From contig SFGN01000013.1 in NCBI GenBank assembly GCA_004556565.1, forward strand, positions 1 to 64,000: 64,000 nucleotides of DNA, in the 5' to 3' direction. The DNA comes from Lachnospiraceae bacterium. Its GTDB lineage: Bacteria; Bacillota; Clostridia; Lachnospirales; Lachnospiraceae. Both the position numbers and the translations under genes were made by a program. Below, one piece after another: positions 1 to 7,688 of the stretch. How positions within the stretch are numbered: position 1 is the stretch's first letter; every line of letters begins with the position of its first letter. The notes under the pieces were generated by a model. That model ran no database searches. It was not told the origin of the DNA and saw only the letters and a list, made by a program, of their open reading frames with translations.

Positions 1-62
1 GCAGAGGTGGAAGTGCGGTAACGCATGGAGCTGACTGTCACTAATAGGTCGAGGGCATAACC
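1..62 (+). rRNA. rrl: 23S ribosomal RNA, 3' end (partial)
   Basis: The first 62 bases match the conserved end of bacterial 23S rRNA: a GGTGGAAG stretch, a helix around GCGGTAACGC, then GAGCTGACTG, CACTAATAGGTCGAGG and a terminal AACC. The gene runs in from the left, so only the last few dozen of about 2,900 bases are present. The exact 3' end is set by analogy to the usual AACC end. No 5S rRNA follows before the terminator at 160-187, which is unusual for the 16S-23S-5S order. Confidence 0.9.
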
Positions 63-159
63 AGAGCAGGTGATAGGTAAAGATGGATGGATTGGAAGGG
101 TAGAAGTTCTTTATATGCAGTTTTGAAGGTACATAATTAAAATAATAGAAAGCTTATAA

Positions 160-187
160 ACAGTATCAGTGATGGTACTGTTTTTTG
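160..187 (+). terminator. Intrinsic terminator of the rRNA operon
   Basis: A 9-bp stem (160-168 with 173-181, one G-U pair) with a GTGA tetraloop is followed directly by a run of six T. It lies about 100 bases behind the 23S end with no 5S gene in between, so it probably ends the ribosomal operon. Confidence 0.8.
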
Positions 188-231
188 TTGCCAGGCATAT
201 GAAAAAATGGTCCGGTGGACCATTTTTGAGT
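184..231. repeat. 48-bp dispersed repeat, copy 1
   Basis: This 48-bp stretch is repeated at 59462-59509 with one mismatch (G at 194 against A at 59472). It starts in the T-tract of the rRNA terminator and holds a perfect 11-bp inverted repeat (AAAAATGGTCC, GGT loop, GGACCATTTTT), itself terminator-like on both strands. The other copy also starts in a terminator T-tract, behind rpsB-tsf. Function unknown; it may be a mobile terminator cassette or a conserved 3' RNA element. Confidence 0.85.
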
Positions 232-299
232 ATTAAGAAAAACTATATGATTTTATTACGGATTGTCAGAAGTGTCAGAAACTTAAGTATACATATTCC

Positions 300-328
300 T
301 TGACTTTTAATAAGGTCAGTGTTATCCT
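300..328 (+). promoter_or_regulatory. Sigma-A promoter for the lysine riboswitch-dapA unit
   Basis: TTGACT (300-305), a 17-base spacer and TATCCT (323-328) make a near-consensus sigma-A promoter about 30 bases before the riboswitch. Confidence 0.6.
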
Positions 329-358
329 TATTTAGAAGTATTAAATAAGGAAACGTTA

Positions 359-521
359 GATAGAGGTTGCGCTCTTTAAGAGTAAAATGCCGGATGTTCA
401 GGGCAGAAGAAAGTATTTGAAAGGAAAGAGTGCCGAAAGGATATGATGCCTGAGGTCGTATTGCTTGGGCATGGCATGAATAATGTCATGACTGTCATCG
501 TAAGATGGAGTGCTATCTGAT
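359..521 (+). promoter_or_regulatory. Lysine riboswitch (L box)
   Basis: The leader carries conserved L-box blocks in order: AGAGGTTGCG at 362, AAGAGTAA near 379, a GAAAGGAAAGAGTGCCGAAAG core near 419, and the closing GGAGTGCTATCT near 507. It is followed by a Rho-independent terminator (569-597) and dapA. In this class lysine binding favours the terminator, so dapA and the SLH gene behind it should be switched off when lysine is plentiful. The edges are approximate. Confidence 0.9.
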
Positions 522-568
522 TTATGCAGTATATGGTCTATGTGGCGTATATATGATGTATAATATTA

Positions 569-597
569 GAAACGGCACAATCTGTCGTTTCTTTTTC
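569..597 (+). terminator. Riboswitch-controlled terminator before dapA
   Basis: GAAACGGCA (569-577) pairs with TGTCGTTTC (583-591) around a CAATC loop, followed by TTTTT. Its place between the L box and the dapA ribosome site makes it the expression platform. Confidence 0.85.
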
Positions 598-627
598 TGT
601 TTATGTATATGCGAGGAGGAAAAAACA

Positions 628-1512
628 ATGGCAATTTTTAAGGGAGCAGGTGTGGCAATTGTAACACCGATGAAAGATAATCTGGAAGTTAATTACGATA
701 AGCTTGATGAAATCATTGAGGAACAGATTGCAGGGAAAACTGATGCGATCATTATTTGCGGCACAACAGGAGAATCTGCCACAATGACAGAGGAGGAACA
801 TGTAGATGTCATTAAATTTGCAATCGACAGAGTTAAGCATAGAATTCCTGTCATTGCTGGAACAGGTTCTAATTGTACGGCAACAGCAGTTCAGTTATCC
901 GAAGAAGCTGATAAGGCAGGAGCAGAAGGATTGTTGTTAGTAACACCATATTACAACAAGGCAACTCAGAATGGCCTGATAGCTCATTATACTACAGTGG
1001 CGGAATCAGTAAAGGCTCCGATTATCCTGTATAATGTGCCAAGCCGTACAGGATGTGCCATTCAGCCGGCTACAGTTGCAAAGCTTGTTCATAATGTAGA
1101 GAATATTGTTGGGATTAAAGAGGCTTCAGGAGATATAGGCAATGTTGCAAAGATTATGCATCTTTGTGACGGGAATATTGATCTTTATTCAGGAAATGAC
1201 GATCAGGTTGTTCCGTTACTTGCACTGGGCGGAATCGGTGTGATTTCTGTCGTGTCTAATGTGGCACCCGCCTATGTACATGATATGGTTTATAAATTTC
1301 TTGAAGGTAAAGTGCAGGAGAGCTGTAAGATGCAGTTGGATGCTCTTCCTATTTGTGACGCATTGTTCAGCGAAGTTAATCCGATACCTGTAAAAGCCGC
1401 AATGAACCTGATGGGAAAAGAAGTAGGTCCGCTTCGTCCGCCTTTGACAGAGATGGAGGCACAGAATAAAGAGGTGCTGAAGAAGGCCATGCAGGAGTTT
1501 GGCATTCTGTAG
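628..1512 (+). CDS. dapA: 4-hydroxy-tetrahydrodipicolinate synthase
   Basis: DapA (294 aa) condenses pyruvate with aspartate semialdehyde, the first committed step to lysine and diaminopimelate, in the cytoplasm. The GTTGE pyruvate-binding motif is at residues 45-49, YNVPSRTG at 135-142, and the Schiff-base lysine is K164 in the GIKEASGD motif. Length is normal for the family. I start at ATG 628 because GAGGAGG lies 8 bases upstream; the same frame is open back to 505, but that part overlaps the riboswitch and its terminator. The lysine riboswitch upstream supports the call. An SLH-domain gene follows 17 bases later, where dapB is more usual. Confidence 0.96.
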   Translation: MAIFKGAGVAIVTPMKDNLEVNYDKLDEIIEEQIAGKTDAIIICGTTGESATMTEEEHVDVIKFAIDRVKHRIPVIAGTGSNCTATAVQLSEEADKAGAEGLLLVTPYYNKATQNGLIAHYTTVAESVKAPIILYNVPSRTGCAIQPATVAKLVHNVENIVGIKEASGDIGNVAKIMHLCDGNIDLYSGNDDQVVPLLALGGIGVISVVSNVAPAYVHDMVYKFLEGKVQESCKMQLDALPICDALFSEVNPIPVKAAMNLMGKEVGPLRPPLTEMEAQNKEVLKKAMQEFGIL

Positions 1513-1529
1513 GGGAGGATATAAAAAGG

Positions 1530-2516
1530 ATGAAGGGAAAAGTCCGGGCAGGAGTGCTGGGATTATGGGTGCTGTTCTTGTTGCTGCTTTTCAGTATTCC
1601 TGTCTATGCGAAAGATGTGGATGACTATACAGATGTTCCTCAGGATGCCTGGTTTTATGAATATATTAAAGATGTATCTGATAAAGAAATTATGACAGGG
1701 TTGGATACAAATACTTTTGGTGTGGAAGATAATTTAAAAAGAGGGCAGTTCGCTACAATTATGTACCGGATCGCCGGCCGTCCGTCAGCCACATTTCAGC
1801 AGAAGTTTGTTGATGTGCCGGTAGATCAGTTTTTCTCCATTCCTGTGTCATGGGCAAATAATGAGGGGATAATTACCGGATATGGTGACGGATTTTTCGG
1901 ACCGGGTGATAATATCACGCGTGAACAATTGGTAACAATGTTGTACAGATACTCATTGATAAAGGGTTATGATGTTCTTGAAACCGGTGATTTTACGGCA
2001 TATCCGGACGGGGATGATGTGAGTTCATTTGCAGCAGCAGGTATGAGATGGGCACTGGGCAAAGGTCTGATTACCGGTGACCAGGGAATGATAAATCCCG
2101 GAGGGTATGTAAACCGTGCTGTCTGCGCTACGATCATATCCCGATTTTGCAAAATGTTAAGAAATGATGATGCACATGTGCATGTATATAATATTCCTAT
2201 CAGAATATATTATCAGGAAGTGGGACATGAAGAGGAACGGATCATTGTTCCGGAGACAGGACATTACGAAGACCGGGGAAAAACGGAAGCTATATGCGAC
2301 GGGTGCGGAGAAGTAATTACAGCCGACCCGTGGGGGCATTGTCAGGCAGAAGTAAATGCAGGAAATACGGCATGTTCTAATTATCACGAAGAATGGATAT
2401 CAAATTATGTATGGGTGGTTGATATTCCTGCAGTGACACAAAAAGTATGGGTGATGGATGTTCCCGGGAATAGTGAGGTTGTGGGATATCAATGTATCTG
2501 CGGCGCACATCGATAA
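1530..2516 (+). CDS. SLH-domain surface protein with C-terminal Cys-rich region
   Basis: A 328-aa exported protein. Residues 1-28 are a typical signal peptide (basic start, long leucine stretch, VYA cut site). Three S-layer homology repeats follow at about 33-75 (ending RGQFATIMYRIAG), 94-140 (ITREQLVTMLYRY) and 158-205 (NRAVCATIISRF). Such domains usually bind pyruvylated or other secondary cell-wall polymer. The last 110 residues hold CDGCG and CICG pairs and many His, like a small zinc-ribbon-type module; its role is unknown. The gene is 17 bases behind dapA with no promoter between, so it should share the lysine riboswitch. What a surface protein does under lysine control is not clear. 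Confidence 0.85.
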   Translation: MKGKVRAGVLGLWVLFLLLLFSIPVYAKDVDDYTDVPQDAWFYEYIKDVSDKEIMTGLDTNTFGVEDNLKRGQFATIMYRIAGRPSATFQQKFVDVPVDQFFSIPVSWANNEGIITGYGDGFFGPGDNITREQLVTMLYRYSLIKGYDVLETGDFTAYPDGDDVSSFAAAGMRWALGKGLITGDQGMINPGGYVNRAVCATIISRFCKMLRNDDAHVHVYNIPIRIYYQEVGHEEERIIVPETGHYEDRGKTEAICDGCGEVITADPWGHCQAEVNAGNTACSNYHEEWISNYVWVVDIPAVTQKVWVMDVPGNSEVVGYQCICGAHR

Positions 2517-2561
2517 CAATTTTTTAAATCAGTTAATTAGTATCAATAGATTTATCATTTT

Positions 2562-2593
2562 AAGGCATATCGTAATTATACGATATGCCTTTT
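2562..2593. terminator. Bidirectional terminator
   Basis: AAGGCATATCG (2562-2572) pairs perfectly with CGATATGCCTT (2581-2591), with T-rich flanks on both strands. It separates the dapA unit from the convergent XRE gene. Confidence 0.75.
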
Positions 2594-2600
2594 GTCGTCG

Positions 2601-2822
2601 TCATAGCTGCTGATCAGATTTTGAAGGAATGTAGGTTACAATATCTTCTACCTGGCAGTTCAGAATCCTGCATAAATCATTCAGCGTTTTGGTGGAAATA
2701 TCTTTATTATGCTTCAGGCGATGAAGCGTACTGTGGGATATATGATGATTTGTGGTAAGAGTATACCAGTTTTCGGGAGATTTTTTTAATGTATTCCAAA
2801 ATGGAGAATAATCAATCATCAT
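2601..2822 (-). CDS. Small XRE-family (Cro/CI-type) transcriptional regulator
   Basis: A 73-aa protein made of little more than one helix-turn-helix domain, of the short YozG-like kind: the HISHSTLHRLKHNKDISTKT stretch followed by LNDLCRILNCQVEDIV is typical. It probably binds DNA as a dimer and may act on its own gene. I start at the ATG ending at 2822, since GGGAGG sits 4-5 bases upstream; a TTG further up is possible. Upstream lie a perfect palindrome (2842-2856) and a wider inverted repeat (2860-2867 with 2890-2897) that overlaps a promoter pointing the other way. Its targets are unknown. Confidence 0.8.
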   Translation of the reverse strand: MMIDYSPFWNTLKKSPENWYTLTTNHHISHSTLHRLKHNKDISTKTLNDLCRILNCQVEDIVTYIPSKSDQQL

Positions 2823-2841
2823 GCCACCTCCCAATATATTG

Positions 2842-2856
2842 TTAACATAATGTTAA
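2842..2856. promoter_or_regulatory. Palindrome, possible operator of the XRE gene
   Basis: TTAACAT and ATGTTAA flank one central base, a perfect 15-base palindrome about 20 bases upstream of the XRE start. ATATTCAC (2860-2867) and GTGAATAT (2890-2897) form a second, wider inverted repeat next to it. Binding by the XRE protein is inference. Confidence 0.4.
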
Positions 2857-2871
2857 ATCATATTCACAAAC

Positions 2872-2900
2872 TTGCATATCTTCGATAAAGTGAATATAAT
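2872..2900 (+). promoter_or_regulatory. Orphan rightward sigma-A promoter
   Basis: TTGCAT (2872-2877), a 17-base spacer and a perfect TATAAT (2895-2900) point to the right. No gene follows on that strand before the hairpin at 3028-3056, so the product would be a short RNA. The right arm of the inverted repeat (2890-2897) overlaps the -10 box. Confidence 0.5.
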
Positions 2901-2906
2901 AAGTAT

Positions 2907-3056
2907 CGTGAGGAATTTGAGTGAGGTTTGGAATAGGTTCGGGATTTGTTCTTGTGACATACAAAACAGAGAATAATGAATTGGTTTTAATGGATTTTGA
3001 TTAAAATTGAATTTTGGACATAAAAAAACCTGAAAACATTACGTTTTCAGGTTTTT
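2907..3056 (+). ncRNA. Candidate small RNA of about 150 nt
   Basis: The segment starts just behind the orphan promoter (2872-2900) and ends in a strong hairpin (3028-3052) with a T-run on this strand. I see no convincing reading frame with a ribosome site. It could be a regulatory RNA, the leader of a lost gene, or an untranscribed remnant. The call rests only on promoter and terminator geometry. Confidence 0.3.
3022..3056. terminator. Bidirectional terminator behind tRNA-Trp
   Basis: ACCTGAAAAC (3028-3037) pairs perfectly with GTTTTCAGGT (3043-3052); both flanks are A/T runs. On the minus strand it ends the tRNA-Trp transcript; on the plus strand it would end the candidate small RNA. Confidence 0.8.
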
Positions 3057-3057
3057 A

Positions 3058-3128
3058 CAGGGGATGAGAGAATCGAACTCCCGCCAAAGGTTTTGGAGAC
3101 CCCTATCATACCATTTGACCAATCCCCT
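3058..3128 (-). tRNA. trnW: tRNA-Trp (anticodon CCA)
   Basis: Read on the minus strand, AGGGGAT pairs with ATCCCCT as the acceptor stem, with discriminator G. The anticodon stem GGGGT/ACCTT encloses CTCCAAA, giving anticodon CCA, and the T-arm has GGGAG-TTCGATT-CTCTC. The 71 bases do not encode the terminal CCA. It has its own consensus promoter (3157-3186) and terminator. Confidence 0.93.
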
Positions 3129-3156
3129 ATGTAGTGCTTTTGTTGAGCACTTGCTT

Positions 3157-3186
3157 ATTATACTAAGAAATTTGGTGTTTTGTCAA
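3157..3186 (-). promoter_or_regulatory. Consensus sigma-A promoter of tRNA-Trp
   Basis: On the minus strand TTGACA (3181-3186), an 18-base spacer and TATAAT (3157-3162) are both exact consensus hexamers, placed about 30 bases before the tRNA, as expected for a strongly expressed stable RNA. Confidence 0.85.
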
Positions 3187-3389
3187 GAAAAAAAATAGAT
3201 TTTTACTTGTTTTCACTAAAAGTGTTGCCTGTAACCTAAACTGTCTTTAGACATTGCTCATATTTTATATTACAGATGTCTGTTTTGTAAGGAGAAACAT
3301 TGATGGGGAAAGTACAACAGATTAAAGTACAGCAGATTAATATACAGAAGAGAAATATACAACAAAATGTACAGAGACAAGATATACAG

Positions 3390-3539
3390 CAGCGAGATGT
3401 CAAACAGCGAGATGTCAGGCAGCGAGATGTCAGGCGGCGAGATGTCAGGCAAAGAGATGTCAGGCAAAGAGATGTCCGTCAGCAAAATATCAAGCAGAGG
3501 AATGTCAGGCGGGAAGATGCCCGTCAGAAATATATGCGG
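3390..3539 (+). repeat. Ten imperfect 15-bp tandem repeats inside the L,D-transpeptidase gene
   Basis: Units resembling CAGCGAGATGTCAGG repeat every 15 bases, best conserved at 3390-3479 and decaying after that. Each unit codes for five residues (QRDVR type), so copy-number change keeps the frame and only alters the length of the cytoplasmic basic tail. Confidence 0.85.
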
Positions 3540-3846
3540 CAAAGGAAACAAAAAAGACGGAAGAGGCAAAGAAGAAAATGGATTTTGGGGATACTTCTGT
3601 TGCTCACTCTCTATATAAGCACTGCATTCTTTTTTGAAGATAGATTTTTTTGGAAGACGAAAATTTATGGCATGGATGTTTCTTTAAAAAAAGTGGAGGA
3701 TGTCATAGATCTCATGAAAGAGAAGACAGAAGGATATGTTTTAACAATACATTGCGCCGATGGGACAGTAGAGCAGATTGAGGGCAAAAGTATTGATGCC
3801 GTATATCAGAGGGATCATGAGATGGAGAAACTGCTGAAAAAACAGA

Positions 3847-3886
3847 ATGTTCTTTTATGGCCACAGATGTTCTTTTATGGCCACAG
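3847..3886 (+). repeat. 20-bp perfect tandem duplication (frameshifting)
   Basis: ATGTTCTTTTATGGCCACAG occurs twice in a row (3847-3866, 3867-3886), with the first five bases repeated again at 3887. Twenty is not a multiple of three, so it shifts the L,D-transpeptidase frame. Single-copy sequence would join the two halves exactly. Confidence 0.95.
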
Positions 3887-5110
3887 ATGTTTTTTGATGC
3901 AAAATCATATAGTCCCCCGGTATCCATTTCATATAATAGAGAAAAACTGTTGCAGCAGATAGATTCGTTGTTTTGTGTTATGAACCCGGTACAGACGGAC
4001 CCAATCAGTGCAAAGCCTGTATTTGATGGAAATAAATTTGTTGTGGAGACAGAAGTTTATGGAACAAAAATTGATATAGAAGCGCTGAAAGGGAAAATAT
4101 CTTCTGCGGTTGAAATGTTTCAGACAGATATAGATCTTTTGAAAGAAGGTTGTTATTTAAAACCAAAATATAATTCGGAATCGCCGGAAGTACAGGGGGC
4201 ATGTGACATTATGAATCAGTACTGTAAGGCAAGTATTACATATAATATGCCGCCTTATACAGAAGTGGTGGATGCAGCGGTTATTTCCCAATGGCTTATC
4301 TGCGATGAAAATATGAATGTGGTTATGCAGGAGGAAAAAGCATATGAATATATGGCCGGGTTTGCCGCGAGGTACAAAACAGTTTCGGCAACCAGACCTT
4401 TAACAACTCCATGGGGAAAACAGACTCAGGTGACAGGGGGAACATATGGATGGAGTTTTGATGAAAATGCCGAGGCTGCCGCATTGATAAATTATATAAA
4501 AAACGGTGAAGTAATCACAAAAGAACCGGCATATACGCAATATGCAGCTTCACACGAATTACAAGACTGGGGGACAACCTATGCAGAGGTTGATCTTACG
4601 GAACAGCATATGTGGTATGTATCTGACGGTGCAGTTATATTTGAGACGGATGTGGTGACAGGAATGCCTTATGAGCATTCAACGCCCGAAGGGGTATATG
4701 CTCTTATTTCAATGGCACGTAATGCGTTGCTGGTAGGTAATATAATTCCGGAGACAGGTGAGCCGGAATACGAAACTCCTGTTTCTTGCTGGATGCAGAT
4801 CACTGAGGACGGGGTTGGATTCCATGATGCAACATGGCAGCCTTATTTCGGCGGAAGTTTATATTTATGGAACGGTTCACATGGGTGTGTAAATATGCCG
4901 CTTTCCGGGGCAGAGACGTTGTTTAATCTGATTTCACCGGGAATACCGGTAATACTGCATTATTAAGCTGATACATATTAAAATGACCTGTGTAAGAAAT
5001 TGATTTGTCATCAATTACTGTATCTGCCGCTTTTGCCGGCGGTTTACAACTGCGCTCCCGAAAAAGCATCCTCACCGAAACAGGGCATTATTCAGGGTGT
5101 ATTATACCAG

Positions 5111-5156
5111 ATATATATGGATTGTACAGATGCAGATACAATATATATGAATTGTA
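5111..5156. repeat. Pair of 16-bp direct repeats upstream of pflB
   Basis: ATATATATGGATTGTA (5111-5126) recurs with one change at 5141-5156, a 30-base period. ATTGTA (5121-5126) and TACAAT (5137-5142) also form an inverted repeat. They lie 50-95 bases before the pflB promoter and may bind a regulator; none is identified. The rest of the gene-free 4967-5281 stretch holds only the promoter at 5205-5233. Confidence 0.4.
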
Positions 5157-5204
5157 TAAAATCAGGTACAAAGACCGGTTTGACGAATTTCTCGTTTTAC
5201 AGCC

Positions 5205-5233
5205 TTGTAAGATTTTTTATCCGGTGTTATACT
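5205..5233 (+). promoter_or_regulatory. Promoter of pflB
   Basis: TTGTAA (5205-5210), a 17-base spacer and TATACT (5228-5233) lie about 50 bases before the pflB start. Confidence 0.6.
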
Positions 5234-5281
5234 ATGCAAGACAAAAGAAAAAGATGAATTATGACAAGGAGGATGCAGAAA

Positions 5282-7534
5282 ATGGCACAGTTTGAACAGT
5301 GGACCGGCTTTACAGGAGAAAATTGGAAAAGCTCTGTAGATGTCCGTGATTTCATTCAGAACAATTACACACCATATGACGGAGATGAGTCCTTTTTGGT
5401 TGGACCGACAGAAGCAACGGACAAGTTATGGGGCAGGCTGCAGGAATTGCAGAAAGAAGAGCGTGCAAAGGGCGGAGTTCTCGACATGGAGACTGAGGTT
5501 GTATCCGGTCTTACAGCATATGGCCCCGGATATATAGATGAGGATATGAAGGAGTTAGAGAAAGTTGTCGGCCTTCAGACTGACAAACCGCTGAAGAGAG
5601 CATTTATGCCATACGGCGGTATCAATATGGCTGTTAAGGCTTGTACGACTTATGGATATCAGCCGAACCAGCAGTTGATTGATATTTTCACAAAATATCA
5701 TAAAACACATAATCAGGGTGTGTTTGATATCTATACACCGGAAATGAAAAAAGCACGCCACAACAAGATTATTACAGGACTTCCGGATACATATGGACGT
5801 GGACGTATCGTTGGCGATTACCGTCGTGTTGCACTGTACGGTGTCGATTTCCTTATCTCCAGAAAGCAGTATGATTTTGAACGTTATGCAAGACACGGCA
5901 TGAAGGGAACTGATTTCCGCCTCCGTGAGGAAATTGCAGATCAGATCAGAGCACTGAAGGATATGAAAGAAATGGCAGCTTCCTACGGATTTGATATTTC
6001 CCAGCCGGCAAAGGATGCTAAAGAAGCAGCACAGTGGCTGTATTTTGGATATCTTGCCGCAATCAAGACACAGAACGGAGCTGCAATGAGTGTCGGGCGT
6101 GTATCCACCTTCCTTGATATTTATATCCAGAGAGACCTGGAGAACGGAACGATCACCGAGAGCGAGGCTCAGGAGCTGATCGACCATATGGTTATGAAAT
6201 TCCGTATGGTGAAGTTTGCGAGAATTCCTTCTTATAATGAACTGTTCTCAGGAGATCCGGTATGGGCGACACTCGAAGTAGCAGGTCTTGGACAGGACGG
6301 ACGTTCTATGGTAACGAAGAATGACTATCGTTTCCTTCATACACTCGAGAATATGGGACCTTCACCGGAGCCGAACCTGACAGTCCTGTATTCAGAGAGA
6401 CTTCCGGAGAACTTTAAGAAATATGCCGCACATATTTCCGTGACGACAAGCTCTATCCAGTATGAGAATGACGATGTTATGCGTCCGGTATGGGGCGATG
6501 ATTACAGCATCTGCTGCTGTGTATCTGCTACGCAGACCGGCAAGGAAATCCAGTTCTTCGGAGCACGCGCGAACCTTGCAAAGTGCCTGCTCTATGCGAT
6601 TAACGGCGGTGTCGATGAAAAGACAAAACAGCAGATGGGACCGGCGTACAGACCGATCACATCCGAATATCTTGATTATGATGAGGTTATGGAGCGCTAT
6701 GATGCAATGATGGAATGGCTGTCCAAGTTGTATGTTGACACATTGAACATGATCCATTACATGCATGATAAATACAACTATGAAGCTGCCGAGATGGCTT
6801 TGATCGATACTGATGTAAGACGTACATTTGCAACAGGTATCGCCGGATTTTCACATGTAGTAGACTCCCTTAGTGCCATCAAATATGCAAAGGTTAAAGT
6901 AATCCGCGATGAAGACGGTCTTGCAGTCGACTTCCAGACAGAAGGTGAATTCCCGAGATACGGAAATGACGATGACAGGGCAGATGAAATTGCTGTATGG
7001 CTTCTGAAGAGCTTCATGCACAAACTGAGCAAATGCCATACCTACAGAGATTCTGAGCCTACAACATCTATACTTACAATTACGTCAAATGTAGTATACG
7101 GTAAGGCAACAGGCTCACTTCCGGACGGAAGAAAGATGGGAGAGCCGCTGTCACCTGGGGCAAACCCGGCATACGGAGCAGAGAAGAATGGTCTTCTCGC
7201 ATCTCTGAACTCTGTAGCTAAGCTGCCGTATGAGCTGGCTCTGGACGGTATTTCCAATACACAGACAATCAGCCCTTCTGCACTCGGCCATGACGATGAA
7301 GAGCGTACAAATAATCTGGTTAATGTCCTTGACGGATATTTCAGGCGCGGTGCACATCATCTGAATGTTAATGTGTTCGGTACGGATAAGCTTGTGGATG
7401 CTATGGAACATCCGGAAAAACCGGAATATGCGAACTTCACAATCCGTGTGTCAGGATATGCGGTTAAGTTTATTGATTTGACAAGAGAGCAGCAGTTGGA
7501 TGTAATCTCAAGGACATGCCATACTTCCATGTAA
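5282..7534 (+). CDS. pflB: Formate C-acetyltransferase (pyruvate formate-lyase)
   Basis: This 750-aa glycyl-radical enzyme turns pyruvate and CoA into acetyl-CoA and formate during fermentation. The catalytic cysteine pair lies in the CCCVSATQ motif (C412-C413), followed by the family's [10 protein letters not shown]. The radical-bearing glycine is G725 in RVSGYAVKF, 25 residues from the C-terminus. Length is normal. I start at ATG 5282, preceded by AAGGAGG at 5266; the frame is open to 5261 but lacks a site there. The activating enzyme gene follows 150 bases downstream. The glycyl radical makes the enzyme oxygen-sensitive, which fits an anaerobe. Confidence 0.97.
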   Translation: MAQFEQWTGFTGENWKSSVDVRDFIQNNYTPYDGDESFLVGPTEATDKLWGRLQELQKEERAKGGVLDMETEVVSGLTAYGPGYIDEDMKELEKVVGLQTDKPLKRAFMPYGGINMAVKACTTYGYQPNQQLIDIFTKYHKTHNQGVFDIYTPEMKKARHNKIITGLPDTYGRGRIVGDYRRVALYGVDFLISRKQYDFERYARHGMKGTDFRLREEIADQIRALKDMKEMAASYGFDISQPAKDAKEAAQWLYFGYLAAIKTQNGAAMSVGRVSTFLDIYIQRDLENGTITESEAQELIDHMVMKFRMVKFARIPSYNELFSGDPVWATLEVAGLGQDGRSMVTKNDYRFLHTLENMGPSPEPNLTVLYSERLPENFKKYAAHISVTTSSIQYENDDVMRPVWGDDYSICCCVSATQTGKEIQFFGARANLAKCLLYAINGGVDEKTKQQMGPAYRPITSEYLDYDEVMERYDAMMEWLSKLYVDTLNMIHYMHDKYNYEAAEMALIDTDVRRTFATGIAGFSHVVDSLSAIKYAKVKVIRDEDGLAVDFQTEGEFPRYGNDDDRADEIAVWLLKSFMHKLSKCHTYRDSEPTTSILTITSNVVYGKATGSLPDGRKMGEPLSPGANPAYGAEKNGLLASLNSVAKLPYELALDGISNTQTISPSALGHDDEERTNNLVNVLDGYFRRGAHHLNVNVFGTDKLVDAMEHPEKPEYANFTIRVSGYAVKFIDLTREQQLDVISRTCHTSM

Positions 7535-7589
7535 TAAATATACCGGTATTTTACATGGGATATAATAGTATTATACAGTGAAAACCAGG

Positions 7590-7622
7590 GGCGGGTACTG
7601 CAAAGCGGCATCTGCCTTTTTT
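7590..7622 (+). terminator. Terminator between pflB and pflA
   Basis: GGCGGGT (7590-7596) pairs with ATCTGCC (7610-7616), two of seven pairs being G-U, followed by six T. It would limit read-through into pflA, giving more lyase than activase. A further hairpin (GGAAGACA 7623-7630 with TGTCTTCC 7645-7652) follows in the pflA leader. Confidence 0.5.
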
Positions 7623-7688
7623 GGAAGACAGGTCTTATAGGATATGTCTTCCCCTTCAGGTTATCAGATTAATTTGAGGTGAACAAAC

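Larger units (their letters stand above)
3303..4966 (+). pseudogene. L,D-transpeptidase (YkuD), frame broken by a 20-bp tandem duplication
   Basis: The intact product (about 547 aa) would be a membrane-anchored enzyme making 3-3 cross-links in peptidoglycan. The N-terminal part (3303-3962) has a cytoplasmic, very basic tail with pentapeptide repeats like RQRDV, then a membrane helix (ILGILLLLTLYISTAFFF). The C-terminal part (in frame to 4966) has a region like the PG_binding_4 fold and the YkuD catalytic signature SHGCVNMP with an upstream GFHDATW. The frame is lost where 20 bases occur twice (3847-3866 and 3867-3886). Removing one copy restores a continuous frame reading KKQNVLLWPQMFFDAKSYSP. 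The start at ATG 3303 follows AAGGAG; TTG 3300 is an alternative. The duplication may be reversible by slippage, so the gene could be phase-variable rather than dead. An ATG at 3857 could restart translation, but that product would lack the membrane anchor. Confidence 0.85.

Noticed and set aside
201-302. Small reading frame starting MKKWSGGPFLS in the 48-bp repeat
   Set aside because: The same start occurs in both copies only because the DNA is repeated; the frames diverge at once after the repeat and no ribosome site precedes them. The conserved feature is the hairpin.
505-627. N-terminal extension of dapA (41 extra codons)
   Set aside because: It overlaps the end of the lysine riboswitch and its terminator, is Cys-rich and unlike any DapA, and a strong ribosome site precedes ATG 628.
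3390-3539. CRISPR array
   Set aside because: The 15-bp units follow each other without spacers and lie inside a protein frame.
5000-5295. Two short overlapping frames upstream of pflB
   Set aside because: No ribosome site, low-complexity translations, and they run through the pflB promoter.
5555-6187. Long minus-strand frame inside pflB (210 codons)
   Set aside because: Antisense shadow of a strongly conserved gene; no family resemblance or ribosome site. The same holds for minus-strand frames inside the ABC exporter, groEL and argS genes.
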